Positions 44,586 through 56,049 of a stretch of DNA of 64,000 bases are shown piece by piece; positions within the stretch are counted from its first letter, which is position 1; each line of letters starts with the position of its first letter. The notes below the pieces were generated by a model. That model saw only the letters and a list, made by a program, of their open reading frames with translations. It ran no database searches and had not been told where the DNA came from. Both the position numbers and the translations under genes were made by a program. Source of the stretch: Venturia oleaginea (Eukaryota; Ascomycota; Dothideomycetes; Venturiales; Venturiaceae); the NCBI GenBank assembly GCA_013176395.1, contig JABMLP010000016.1, forward strand, positions 682,001 to 746,000, read 5' to 3'.

Positions 44586-45530
44586 CGTTGGTATTTGAGT
44601 TTGCTTTTTTGGAGTGGAGGAAGGGCATGTTCTGTTTTGTAGCTGGGTGCTGAAGTTACTGCCCTTGATCTCAAAGGGAAGAGTTTGAGAGCGTTCAAGT
44701 CTCCCAGAGGCATACTGAGGGAAATGGGGCAGTGTTGTGGGGATAAATTGCAGTGCGGTTTGTCCAGCTGTTTGCAAGATGAGAGTGAGCCTTTGTCTTT
44801 AAGTACGTCGCCGAGGTGGGAGATAGCTGATTGGATAAGGAGATGTCGTTTGAGGTGTTAGAACTTGGAAGTGAGGTGGTTGTATAGACCAGGATGTTAC
44901 CGCTCGCCCACTGACCCGGATCACGCTCGGCGAATCATTTTGAGAGATCTGCGACAACCAGGCAAACGAAGCAAGCGAAGCGAGATGAGGTTTCACACGG
45001 GACGGCCCTGGACCAAGCAAACACCCATCACGTGATGTGACGCCGATGGGTGATGGTGAATTTTTACGCGCGGCGATTCTTGACAACGTGGAATTCTGCA
45101 TACCTGAGCGCAAACAGCATTCCTAAGATATCCAATTGTAGGCCTTGCAAACGGACACTTACTACCTGATGAATCACTCTCTCGCCCATCACAAAAGACA
45201 GGCGCTGTCACTTACTTGTGAATACTGTGAGCTGACGTTCTGAAGGTATGTACTTGGCGCGTGTCAAATCCGACACCACTAGTAGCAATTCGACATCAGT
45301 GCCAGTAGACTCTTCTTGAAATTTCGTCTAAATCGCCCAGATTTCAACCATTCAGAGCTCTCATACTAATTCAAGACCGGCATCTAGCATCCCTAACGCG
45401 CGCTGTCCTAGAACCCGGAACTTGGGAGATCAAGCAGTGGGAAGGGAACGTACAATTCGGCGACTCATCAAGAACAAACTCGCACCCGGAAATCAAACTC
45501 TCAATCTCACAAGTCACTTGCAAAATTTCT
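44586..45530. other. Intergenic, no gene seen
   Basis: This is the 3' region of the SDR and about 900 bp without recognisable coding content. A long minus-strand frame opposite the SDR is a shadow. Confidence 0.35.
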
Positions 45531-45536
45531 GGAAAT

Positions 45537-46535
45537 TACATTTCGAATCTCGCCAGGATCTATCGATATTGATCTCGATTAGCGGAAGTCTTACTGCTTT
45601 GGCTGCCCTGCAATCCAAGTGAGCGGCTGGTCCCTGACCCGGATGCTGGATAGCTGGATGCAGAACTGAAGCGGCAAACGGTAAGTTCCAATCCATTCCT
45701 AGAGACGGCTAAAAGGCTATGGTTGTTTGGGACCTGGAACCCTCTGGCGAAGTTTCTGGAAAACACATTGCCATTGTCGCCAAAATTTTATTGATATCGA
45801 CCATCACTCGAACAACTCATACTGACCTGAATACAGTGTCGACTAAGCCGGATTGAGCAACTCGTTTAAAGAGACGTGAAAGGTACGGATACCAATCTCT
45901 CTCGATCTCAAGCCCGACCTTGCGATTCAGAATTGGGGCATCAATATCGGAAGGGGTCGGGCAGAGTTTTGGGATAACAGATGTCGAATCCCGTCAGAAA
46001 TTTGGCGACATCAATCAGCATTTGAGGGACCGTAACTAATCTGAGGACACAGGACTCTGCAATCTGGACCTGAAAGCCCGATCGGGATTTGAAAACTGAA
46101 GGTGCTGATACTTGGTAAAGGTATGTGTGGAGCCCCGATACTAAGCGCCTTGGAACGCTTGCATGCAAGTAGTGATATTCGAGAAAGACGTCTCGATCCA
46201 GGATGACACTTGCTTGATTTCTGTCAAGAATCATTCTGGAATTTGCCAGAAAGTTCTCGATCTTGATCCACATTTGAAGGACTTTAACTGATTTCGAAAT
46301 GCAGTGCAGCGTCCGTTAGACGTGGAAACCCTGACCCAGATCTGAAGGAAGACCTAACTGACGTGTCGGAAGGTATGTTTGAAGCAGCACGGATGGCTAG
46401 ATAGTGATATCGAGCATCAATATACTAATACGAGATCGATATTGATAAATTTCTGGCAAGATTAATTCTGAGCTTCGCCAGAAATTTATCGATATCGATC
46501 TGCATTTGAAGAACCGTAACTAATTTGATTGTGTC
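45537..46535. repeat. Degenerate ~230-bp tandem repeat, five copies
   Basis: A core resembling CGCCAGAAATTTATCGATAT, followed by CGATCTGCATTTGA and GACCGTAACTAAT, recurs at about 45551, 45779, 45992, 46244 and 46476. The last two copies are the most alike (CATTTGAAGRAC...TAACT). Between cores a second shared segment contains GAAGGTATGT or AAAGGTATGT (about 45890 in altered form, 46118, 46368, with a similar segment near 45244). The spacing of 213-252 bp and the divergence point to an old tandem array. No coding frame runs through it. Confidence 0.7.
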
Positions 46536-46698
46536 GTAGAGTAGCTCGCTCCTTCCTCCAAGAAGCCTTGCTTAGACGGCAGTGCATGAGTGAAGGCGGT
46601 TCAACTTGGACCTACAACAACCTTCATTCATCCATTTTCGCCCCCTGTTCGCCCAAAACCACCATTTAGCACTCATTTCATACAAAAAACACCTATAA

Positions 46699-49600
46699 AT
46701 GGCTTTTAACGCGTCGCAAGGAGCCGGAACGGCTTTAACAAAGTCCGGACAGTCTGCCTCGACCTTTGCGGCTTCGTTGGGCGGTGGTTTAGCCATATTT
46801 GGCGCCTATTTGGTTGGATTTTGGCTATTGAGAGAGAAATTCAGCCGAATCTAGTACGCATGGCTCATTGTTTCGTCTATGTCTTGCTAATTTGCTAAAC
46901 AGTCGCCCTAAAACGTTCCTGGTGGCCGAAAAGGATCGAATCCCACCACCTCCGAAAGGCTTTTTTCGCTGGATATCACCTGTTTTCTCCACGCCAAACA
47001 ATGAGCTAATCTCGAAATGTGGCCTAGATGCCTACTTCTTCCTCAGATACCTCCGAATGCTCCTCAAAATCTTCATTCCCTCAGCAATACTCATTCTCCC
47101 GATCCTGATACCCATCAACAGCCGGGGGAACAACGCAGATGTTAAAGGATTGGACAAATATGGATGGCAGAATTACGACAGGGCTCGAACTGATCGATTC
47201 TGGGCTCATTTGCTCCTGGCAGTAGCTATACTCATGTGGTTTTGCTATAATGTGTATGACGAGTTGCGTGGATACATCCGGGTCAGACAGGCATAGTATG
47301 TCCCCTTTTTACCCCATTTGGCTATATACAGTGCTAATATCAGATCCAAGTTTGACCTCACCACAGCACCGGCTTCGCGCTTCGGCTACTACAGTTCTGG
47401 TCACAGCAATCCCACGGAAATGGCTCACTTATGAGGCGCTGGATGGCCTTTATGATGTATTCCCAGGCGGCATCCGCAATATATGGATCAATCGCAACTT
47501 TGACGAGCTCAACGACAAAGTACAGCTCCGAGACTCACTTGCTGGCAAGCTGGAAGGCGCCGAAACCTCACTGATACGCAATGCGAAGAAGAAACACAAT
47601 GAACAACTCAAAAAGAAGGCAAAGGCATCCAAGAAATCACCATCAAAGAAGGACAAGAAGCGTTTGGATGACGAGACTGACGCTGCCGGTCTACAAATGG
47701 CCAATCAGCCGGGTTTGAGCTCGGGAAATCCACATCAGGCACATACGGTACGTCAGATCTATTGAAAGAGTGTTATCTTGAGATCATGGGCGGTAAACTT
47801 CTGTCAATCTTGGAATGAACTGTCGCCAGGAATTTATCCACCAATATCTCGAGTTTGCGAACTGACTAATTTCAATAGGTTGACGAGACGCTTGAAGAGG
47901 CATCTGATGACGAGGTGGAACAGCATCCCAAGCCGCACGCTCCTATTTTTGGTGCGATCTCTGAGTTTGGGCATGGGATCACTGGATTCGGCCGAAAAGT
48001 CGTTGATGATGTTGCAAAAGTCCCAAAGTTTTTCAATGACCGTGTGGAGGATATGTACGAGGCCCATGATTTCCAGGCGGATGGTGCTGGTGGAAACCGA
48101 CCACATGCATCTGACGACTCTAGCGATTTGGAACCAATTTTTGGCCGTTCAGGGCCTAACAAACTGGATACATCGAATTTGGATGGCTCCAAAGAGCATG
48201 GTGGTCGAGTACATATTGAGCCACCCACCCCTACTACTGCTCGACCCTCAACTTCCGCCTCAAAAAAGATAGCCCATACAGATTGGACTACTGGATTTGT
48301 GGAACCTGCACCCAAGCGAGGCTGGAAGATCTGGAAGGATAGTCATGGAGTTGCGATGCCTAGTCCAGAGCCCAAATCAAAAGAACAAGCAGAGCTAGGA
48401 GCTTCTGTTGAAGAGGAGGACCACAAGCACACCTCCTCAGAGGAGAAGTATCCCCTTGCATACAAGAAGCAATATCTTGACGACGAAGGGTTTGAACAAG
48501 AGCCTAGATGGAAGCAATACCTCAACCCAGCAGATCGCGATACCATGCGTCTTCCCCTGTTCGGATTCGCTTGGCTTCCCTTCATGCCATCCTGGACTTT
48601 CTTAGGCCAAAAGGTGGATACCATCTACTACTGCCGCAAGGAGATTGCCAGATTGAACCTTGAAATCGAACAAGATCAAAGCGACCCTGAGAAGTTTCCT
48701 CTGATGAACTCAGCATTCATCCAGTTCAACAGCCAAGTTGCAGCGCATATGGCTTGTCAGAGCGTAAGCCACCACATGCCTAGTCATATGGCTCCTCGTC
48801 TCGTAGAGATTGCTCCTGGAGACGTCATATGGGACAATATGTCGATGAAATGGTGGGAGCGATACCTACGAATGATTCTCGTGGTTGCAATCGTTATTGG
48901 GCTGGTCTTAGCATGGGCTATTCCGGTGTCTTTCCTGACGAGTCTTGCAAACCTCCAGGACATACGAGATCGCTGGCCACATATCTTTGGCTTTATAGGT
49001 AATATACCCCCTAATTATATCCTCCATCGTTGTATTGTGCTCTGTACAGTAGCTAACTCGCTTGCTAGATAATATCCCTGCATGGCTCAGATCAACCCTT
49101 CAAGGTCTACTACCTCCTGCTCTTACAGCTGCTTTGCTTGCTCTACTACCGGTCATACTCCGTTTGTTGGCAACCCAACAAGGAGCACCTACTGGTATGG
49201 GGGTGGAACTGAGTGTTCAAGGCTTCTATTTCGCCTTCATCTTTGTACAACTCTTCCTCATCGTAACTCTGGCAAGCTCCATCTTCACCACACTGGGTAA
49301 GTTGGCGAAGAATCCAGGCGACATCTTCAATGAACTGGGGAGAACTATACCCACATCGAGCAACTACTTCTTCAGTTACATGATTCTCCAAGCTCTGTCC
49401 GTCAGCTCTGGAGCACTGTTTCAGGTAGGATCTCTGGTGGTATGGTTCCTCCTGAGACCTATTCTCGACAATACAGCTCGTCAGAAGTTCAACAGACAAT
49501 TGAATCTGCCGAGTGTGCAGTGGGGAACTTTCTTTCCCGTCTACACCAACTTCGGGTGCATTGGTATGTCTTCTCTTATGTTTCCTCTTATGCTCTGCTC

Positions 49601-50687
49601 ATGCTAATCATAACTAGGCCTCATATTCTCAGTCATCTCGCCGCTTATCATGATCTTCAATATCATCACATTCAGCCTGTTCTGGATCGCATACCGGTAC
49701 AACACGCTGTACGTGAACAAGTTCCGCTTCGACACAGGAGGTCTTCTGTTCCCAAAGGCCGTCAATCAGCTCTTTACAGGCATCTACGTCATGGAAATAG
49801 CCTTGATCGGCTTGTTCCTGACTGTAGAGAACGCAGAGAAGACGAATCTCGTGTGCCTTCCTCAAGCAATCATCGTCGTTGTCCTCTTGGTCCTCACAGC
49901 CGGCTTCCATATCATGCTCAATTACACCTTCAGCCCTCTATTCCGATACATGCCCATCACCCTGGAGGACGACGCCGTTGCTCGAGACGAAGAGTTTGAG
50001 CGCGCACAGAGCAAAAAATGGCTTCTAGCCAACGATGATGAACAGCCAGAAGAAGACATCGAGGATGCCCTCGAGCGCCAAGAGCAAAGCGAGCAGAAGC
50101 ACGACGCAGAAGCCGAAGCCATTGAACTCAACGAGATCAACAAGCGACGACGCTCAAAACACCTTACTACGGATTTCAGCCAGCAACCTAGCACCAAAGA
50201 TACCCCTCCCCAAAAATCCACAACATGGGCCGACCGCGCCCGTCGCCGTCGAACAACCCTCCAAACAAATCTCCAAAAACCAACAACAGACTTCTTCCAC
50301 CTGCGAAGCGCCAAAAACGCCGCCGCAAAACATACAAGACACACGCACCCTCCCCACCGACCCACCGACCTCGAAACAGGCGGCCAACCCGCCATCGGCG
50401 ACGCTCTCTTTGGCAACTTCTCAGACGAAATTGAAGATTTGACGCCTGAGGAGAGAGATATGCTTGTCCGGCGTGCTTTTCAACATGAAGCGCTTAGGGC
50501 GAAGAGACCTGTTATTTGGATTCCGAGGGATGATTTGGGGATTTCGGATGATGAGATTGGGAGGACCAAGGCGTTTTCGGAGAAGATATGGATTAGTAAT
50601 GAGTATACTGGTCTTGATAGGAAGGCGAGGGTTATTTTTCGGAGGGCGCCGCCGGATTTTTCGGAGGTGGATTTGATTGAGTTGTAG
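46699..50687 (+). CDS. CSC1/OSCA-type (DUF221) cation channel
   Basis: Members are osmosensitive, calcium-permeable channels or lipid scramblases of the plasma membrane and endomembranes (yeast Csc1, Rsn1, Phm7). Six exons are 46699-46853, 46903-47295, 47351-47747, 47879-48998, 49069-49563 and 49618-50687. Phases agree and give 1209 residues. The N-terminal helix (SLGGGLAIFGAYLVGFWLLR) and two further helices (KIFIPSAILILPILIPI, FWAHLLLAVAILMWFCYNVY) precede a cytosolic domain with TVLVTAIPRKWLT. A Lys-rich insert (KKKAKASKKSPSKKDKKR) follows, and then AFIQFNSQVAAHMACQSV. The C-terminal seven-helix block starts near WWERYLRMILVVAIVIGLVL. The tail is acidic and disordered, ending with EEMDMLVRR-like and AFQHEALRAKRPVIWIPRDD segments. 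The intron 47296-47350 uses the acceptor CCAAG; using the later CAG would break the frame. Confidence 0.9.
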
Positions 50688-51730
50688 TGGGTTGGGAGTT
50701 GGGAGTGGGCGGGGGGGAGGGTTTCTTCTTTTTTTTGGTTGTTTGTTGTATTGTTAGCTTGCGTGCGTGCGTGCATTGCGGATCCTATGAGCGGGTTGAT
50801 GATATCCTAGATTGCGAAATTGAGCTTTTGAGTTTTGAGTCGAGATTGATGTTGTCACATTCCTTGCAAACCCAGCAGGTTTAAATTCTGGTATCGAGGT
50901 AGTGGTTTAGAGCCTGGTTGAGAGTGTGTGGGATTCTGGAAAGTGGGGTGGAGTTATTGTGAGGAGAGGCGGGAGTGAAGTGACGTGACGTGACTGGAGA
51001 GACGAGTGAGATCTGTTTTAATAATTTGGGCTTGGTATGGAGTGAGGTGAATCATGTACCATGCTCAAGTGACATGGATTTTTTAGAATTCCGGGTCACT
51101 TGAAGGAAAGTATCTGGCTCCATACTACGCTCAAGTGATATCGAACTTACAGAATTCCTAGAGTCATAAGTCGAGGGAAGTACCCCGGCCGGTACTCCCT
51201 CGACGACGAGCTTGATATGATAGGGGTTAGGTAGTTCTACCCGGGCGTTGATATTACCCATAGACATGTAGGAACTGGTTAAAGAATAGCGTTGAAGTCT
51301 GGAATGGTATAGGACTTACCCAAAAGCTGTGGCTCTTTTCCGAAATGGCGGAGTAAAAGGGTTTCGCTATCTAGGAGATTGTTGGAATCTTGGAAGTGAG
51401 ATCGGGGAGAGTGGTTTGTGAGTGGTGATCTGGTGTGTTAGGGTTTATTTAGCGCGCTTGAGACTATGAATTATTGAAGGGAGTTGGACTTGTTCGATCT
51501 GGTCGGGAAATCGCGTTGGAGGTGATTACAACTGGTGCAAATTGGCCAAGTATGGGAGTGTTAACCCATAAAGAGATGAACTGATATACCATACCACCCT
51601 CAAGTAACATAGAACCGACCCATACATAAACGAAGTCACCAGGAATTCCTTCCTGCCAACCTCGAATCAGCAACGTCGAAGTGACTCACGCCATCTAATG
51701 AAGCCCATCAACCCAAACCCAAATATGAAA
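50688..51730. other. Intergenic with a short dispersed repeat
   Basis: No gene is seen. A motif like CCATRCT...CTCAAGTGAYAT followed by GAATTCC occurs near 51058 and 51120, with a weaker copy (CCACCCTCAAGTAACATAG) near 51594. A GC-skewed polypyrimidine/polypurine stretch (50705-50745) follows the channel gene. Confidence 0.4.
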
Positions 51731-53621
51731 TCAAACAACCAAGCTAGCAGCAAGCATAACAAGCCCCCCAAACCCATCCATCCCCGAACACCATTCCTCC
51801 CAACTATCGTCCTGATTCCCTCTACTCCCCACCTCATGTACCCCCTCCGAATACCCAAACCTCAAAATCACATTATGACAATCCGACGGCCCATCGCCAA
51901 GTTCAAGCAACTGCCCACTCTTCGCCAGCGCGAATCCATTTCCCTGAATGCGATTCTGGTTTGCGAAGGCCCAGGAAAGGGAGTTGATCGCTTCCCAGAG
52001 TTGTTTTTTGGCTGGGAGAGGGGCGAGGATTAGGGAGGGGTGGAGGGGGCACATGGAGGCGGGTTCGAAGTAGATGAGCATGTTTAGGACGCGGTAGATT
52101 AGGGCTAGACTTGGGGCTTGTTAGTTGGTTGGTTACTATCGAAGGGGTGAGTTGGGCATCCGTGATAGGAGAGGTGAGCTGAACTGGTTGAGTAGAGCAA
52201 TTCGTGCGATGCTGTTGGTACTCTGGATGCCGGAAGTGCGGGTGTTGATCTTGAAACGAGAACAATGCTCGAGAACTAACCTCACCATTTTACAGCTTCA
52301 GGTACATGGGGAGAGAATGGAGGAAAGGGGAAAATGGAACTAACCGTCGTCTTGACTCTCCAAAAATCCACGTCTTCCACTCTCTTTCCGCGTCTGGTGT
52401 GTTTGATGCTGCCGTCTCTGCGCTGGCAAGGTCGTGAAAGGCAAGTTGTTGAGACAGTATGATTACTGTGCTCTGCAGTAACACATCCAGATTATTCCAC
52501 TCCCTCTCTCCCTCATCCATTCTGATGAAGATGTAAATCGAGAGAGCCTGTAAAGCAGCGAGTATCTTCCATTCGTTCATTTTACCAAACTGAACCATTA
52601 CATTAGCATTTGGTGTATGCTTGCCAGTGCGATAAGTCTCGCTCATATACCTTTTCGCGTAGACCTTCGCATTCCATCTGCACATTTCTCCAAAACAACT
52701 TTCTGCTTCCATGGAGACCTTTGCTGATCATATGCACCAAGCTTTTGCAGTTGTTCAGAGGCTCCATATTTTTGTTGTCCTCTAGCGACGAGAACAAGTG
52801 TGGGTGGATGAAAGGCGGTAAGCTTCCATCGCGCAACATCATCACCGCATATGACTTTAGAGTAGAGAGCATAAGATTAGCAGTTCTTCGGGCTCCAGCC
52901 TCTATTCTCGGTCGCTGGTTCAGCGATCTGACGGTGAACGATGGTGTTGGCGGTATCGACATATTGAAAGGGAAGTTTGGCTGCAAGGTTTGTCCGAAGC
53001 TACTGGCCAAAGGGCTGGAGAAAGATGTTGATGAATGTGGCGTCGCGGGCAGGTAGGCCATGGCCTTGTCACTAATCTGTGGGCTTATGAAATTTGCAAA
53101 GTCGAAGTTCCCATGATTCCAGTCGACTCTATCCACTGAAGTACCTTCGTAGATTGGACCGCCAGTTAGAAGGTTTTCATGGAATGGTATAATGAAATCG
53201 TTGCTCGGTGGATAATCAGTCCCAGAAAGAATTGTTTCAACCACTGACGACGTCGAACGTCTCCGCTGCTCAGGTCCCGCATCATCACCAATTGGGACTT
53301 TCAGCTTTGTGCTCCTAGGAAGGGGCGTGGGATAATGGCATTCGAAGCCCTTAAGCACACACGTTGTGCATTGAGGCCGCCCGTTGTCGCACCGAGCCTT
53401 GCTCCTAGCGCAACAAACGCACGAACGAGAACGAGGGGTATTGATAGATTCACGGGAGCGGCAATAGTACCCATGTCTCTTCAATGTTGATTCTGGAATA
53501 TCGTTGTCAGCACGCAGAGACCAAGTTACCTGACCAGCAGAATGGCGTTTGACTAACCTTGGTTGAACGGCTTTTTGCAACGACCGCAGCGTAAGACGGA
53601 CTGTGTGTTTTCTGTATCCAT
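51731..53621 (-). CDS. C2H2 plus Zn2Cys6 transcription factor
   Basis: ATG 53621 starts MDTENTQSVLRCGRCKKPFN. A 65-bp intron (53557-53493) splits the C2H2 finger, which continues STLKRHGYYC. A Zn2Cys6 cluster follows immediately: RSCVCCARSKARCDNGRPQC and TTCVLKGFECHYP. The fungal regulatory middle region includes VERV-type helices (SLPPFIHPHLFS, NCKSLVHMISKGL). Further exons read FGKMNEWKILAALQALSIYI after a donor at AAG/GTATATG (about 52664), then, after two more introns near 52100-52350, LALIYRVLNMLIYFEPASMC, WEAINSLSWAF and finally GFGGLVMLAASLVV. The small exon near 52280-52300 is uncertain. Such double-finger factors are common in filamentous fungi. The gene lies head to head with the SDR at 54025, a possible target. 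Confidence 0.8.
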
Positions 53622-54024
53622 TTTGAAAAGCCCGGCCAATGTGCATGCAAATTGGAGGGAGAGGACCGATGGGACTGAGATTCGCATGTCATGTTTGTCA
53701 GCCTGCACCATTTGTCAGCGATACTCAACCTGACCTCCTCCAGTCTTGCCATATTCAGCCTAGTCTTCGGGCGGGACATTTTGCAAAGGCCCCAATAGTT
53801 CGAATCTGAGCAAGGCTGAGAAGACATGGGCTTGAAATGCTAACCATGAATCATTCTCATCAACAAGCAGGATGTTCAATTTGGCCTACAGTTTGTAAAA
53901 CTCCGCCGCTAGTCGCTCCTCCCTAGAATTCGAAGATATAAAGGATGGCAGCCTCTGCCTCCATTTCGTTCTCCATCAACCATCAAACATTCCTCACCAG
54001 TACTTCACCCATCCTACCATCAAA
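53622..54024. promoter_or_regulatory. Divergent promoter region, regulator/SDR
   Basis: The 403 bp between the two divergent starts holds a TATA box (AAGATATAAAGG, about 53933-53944) some 85 bp before the SDR ATG. No inverted CGG pair is obvious to me. Inside it, on the minus strand, is an open frame that continues from upstream of the regulator start but is probably untranslated leader. Confidence 0.45.
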
Positions 54025-54947
54025 ATGGCACCATTTCCTTCCCCAACTGCCTTGTGGCACGACAACACCTACCCATCCATCTCTCCATCACGACCCGAGC
54101 TTTCGGCTAAGGGCAAATCCGTTGTTGTAACCGGAGGTGGAACAGGAATCGGCGGCGAAACAGCTCTGTACTTTGCGAAAGCAGGCGCGTCCAGGATTGC
54201 CCTTCTCGGCCGTAGAGAGCAACCGCTTCTTGAGAACAAAGCCAGAATAGAGAGCGAATGTCCAGGCGTCGAGGTCTTCACAGCAGCAACCGATGTCACC
54301 AAGAAAAGCGAAGTCGATGCAGCCTTCGAGAAATTTGCCGGTACTGCAACCATCGACATCCTCATCAGCGCTGCAGCAGTTGCCGGTCCGCAGGAGCCAA
54401 TCAACGGCGCAGATGCTGATAAATTCGTCGAATCAGTCAACGCCAACGTGTCTGGATCCTTGTTCGTTGCGAAAGCTTTCCTCCGCGTTGCTGCAAAGGA
54501 TGGGGTCGTCGTTGACATCAACTCTGCCGCCGCCCATTTGACTCTGCCAGAGATGCCTGGATTCGCTGCATACTCCGTCTCCAAATTGGCTGTCTTCCGA
54601 CTATGGGACGTCTTGGCTAATGCGAACCCCGCTCTACGAATCTATCATATCCAGCCTGGTATCGTGGACACTGCGATGAACAGAGAGGCCGGCGGTGTTG
54701 AGGCTATCGGATTCTCGGATGATGGTAAGCGTGATGTATCTGCTGCTCGAATACTTTGCTAATTCAGCCAGTCTCTCTGCCAGCCAGCTTCAGCGTCTGG
54801 CTCGCCAGCAAGGAGGCGACTTTCTTGAAGGGCAAGTATCTCTGGGCCAATTGGGATGTCGATGAACTCAAGACTCGCGCCAAAGAGTTGGAGGGAAGTC
54901 CACAGCTGACCATTGGACTCGTTGGGTGGCCTTTCTCGGGTATGTGA
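54025..54947 (+). CDS. Short-chain dehydrogenase/reductase
   Basis: Two exons, 54025-54724 and 54772-54947, give 291 residues. The 47-bp intron ends at the second CCAG; the earlier CAG would lose the frame. Cofactor binding is by VVVTGGGTGIGGETALYFAK, with LGRRE after beta-2. ATDVTKK is followed by DILISAAAVAGP in place of the usual NNAG. The active site is DINSAAAH and YSVSK (Tyr-x3-Lys). The C-terminal part (ASFSVWLASKEATFLKGKYL, WANWDVDEL) is typical of a fungal SDR group often found beside regulators or secondary-metabolism genes. The substrate is unknown. Confidence 0.88.
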
Positions 54948-56049
54948 TGCCGCTTGGATGAGATTCACTTGCTCCCTACAATTATGGAATGGAAGGCCAA
55001 GTGTTAGAGCTACTTCCTATCAGGAGAAGCTTCCATGTGTACTGGAACGGAAAGGCCAATTCCTAGAGCTGCTTCCTATCAAGAGAAGCTTTCATGTAGT
55101 AGTAGAGTCAGAATTATGAAAATTGAACACGTTTCAGCAGATCTGTATTTCCAAGGACGAGAAGCGCATCTGTTTGCCGGCTTGTTCGGCTTCAGGCGAC
55201 ACGGTCTGGGAAAACAATAACATGTCAGATGATATGGCAAGCAAAGTGACAAAAGTTGATCACAGAGAGATGCGTTTTCAGCTCGACCTGTATGTGTTGA
55301 GAAAATGATGACTTGATTAAGATGTCCCCGATACCGGCTGCGCTAATGGAATTGCTTCTCGAGTGAAGGACTGGGGACCGGCAACAGCACTTTCTTTCTC
55401 TTGCGACCATTATGGTATTGAGCACCTTCGCCTTCCCGACTATAAAGTAGCTATACCGTATTTCTGGGCAATATGCAACGCCGGTCGATCAATACTGCAA
55501 TACCAGGTTGCTTTTCAAGACTCGTTAACAAGAACTTCCTGAGACTGGGTACTGCGTCTTGCCTCCAACGACACGAAATCGCAGCTGGCGCTTATTATGG
55601 GAAACAAGGGCCATTGGTAGACAAATTCTGCTGCCTAATTTTCCTACTGCGGAGCCCATTGAACTCGTTGGCTATGGGGTTGCAAACTTTGAAAGCTAGG
55701 CTTGGAAGATCAGTATATGCTTCAAAGTCCACCTATCATCCCGCTCGAGGCATTGATGAGGCTGCGCAAGTGTTGATGATTGCTGGCGTGTGTGTTGACC
55801 GGCGAAAATGCTGTGTAACCACACTACAGCTTGCCCTCTAGGCAATATCTATGATCACCAGGCTCTGGGAACACCTACACCATTCTTTCACTTCATATCC
55901 TTTATAGCTGGAACCATTTTTCTCTCTGTATTCCTCTATTCCTACTCTTCCTCCTTATTATTTCTACCAAGAAACCCACTGCTGCTTAATGAATCCGTCT
56001 CTCAGCCAACGAAACCTCATCGTGCCAGCTGCGAGATCTCCAGGCTCAG
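54948..56049. other. Intergenic with a 58-bp tandem repeat
   Basis: Two imperfect copies of a 58-bp unit (54986-55043, 55044-55102; TTAGAGCTACTTCCTATCAG against CTAGAGCTGCTTCCTATCAA) lie just after the SDR. A 122-codon plus-strand frame at 55473-55841 starts with ATG but has no recognisable motif and is not called. Sequence 55880-55990 is pyrimidine-rich, as in a 5' leader of the next gene. Confidence 0.45.

Noticed and set aside
43971..44777. 268-codon minus-strand frame opposite the SDR gene
   Set aside because: It is antisense to a clear SDR and has biased, low-complexity content; a shadow frame.
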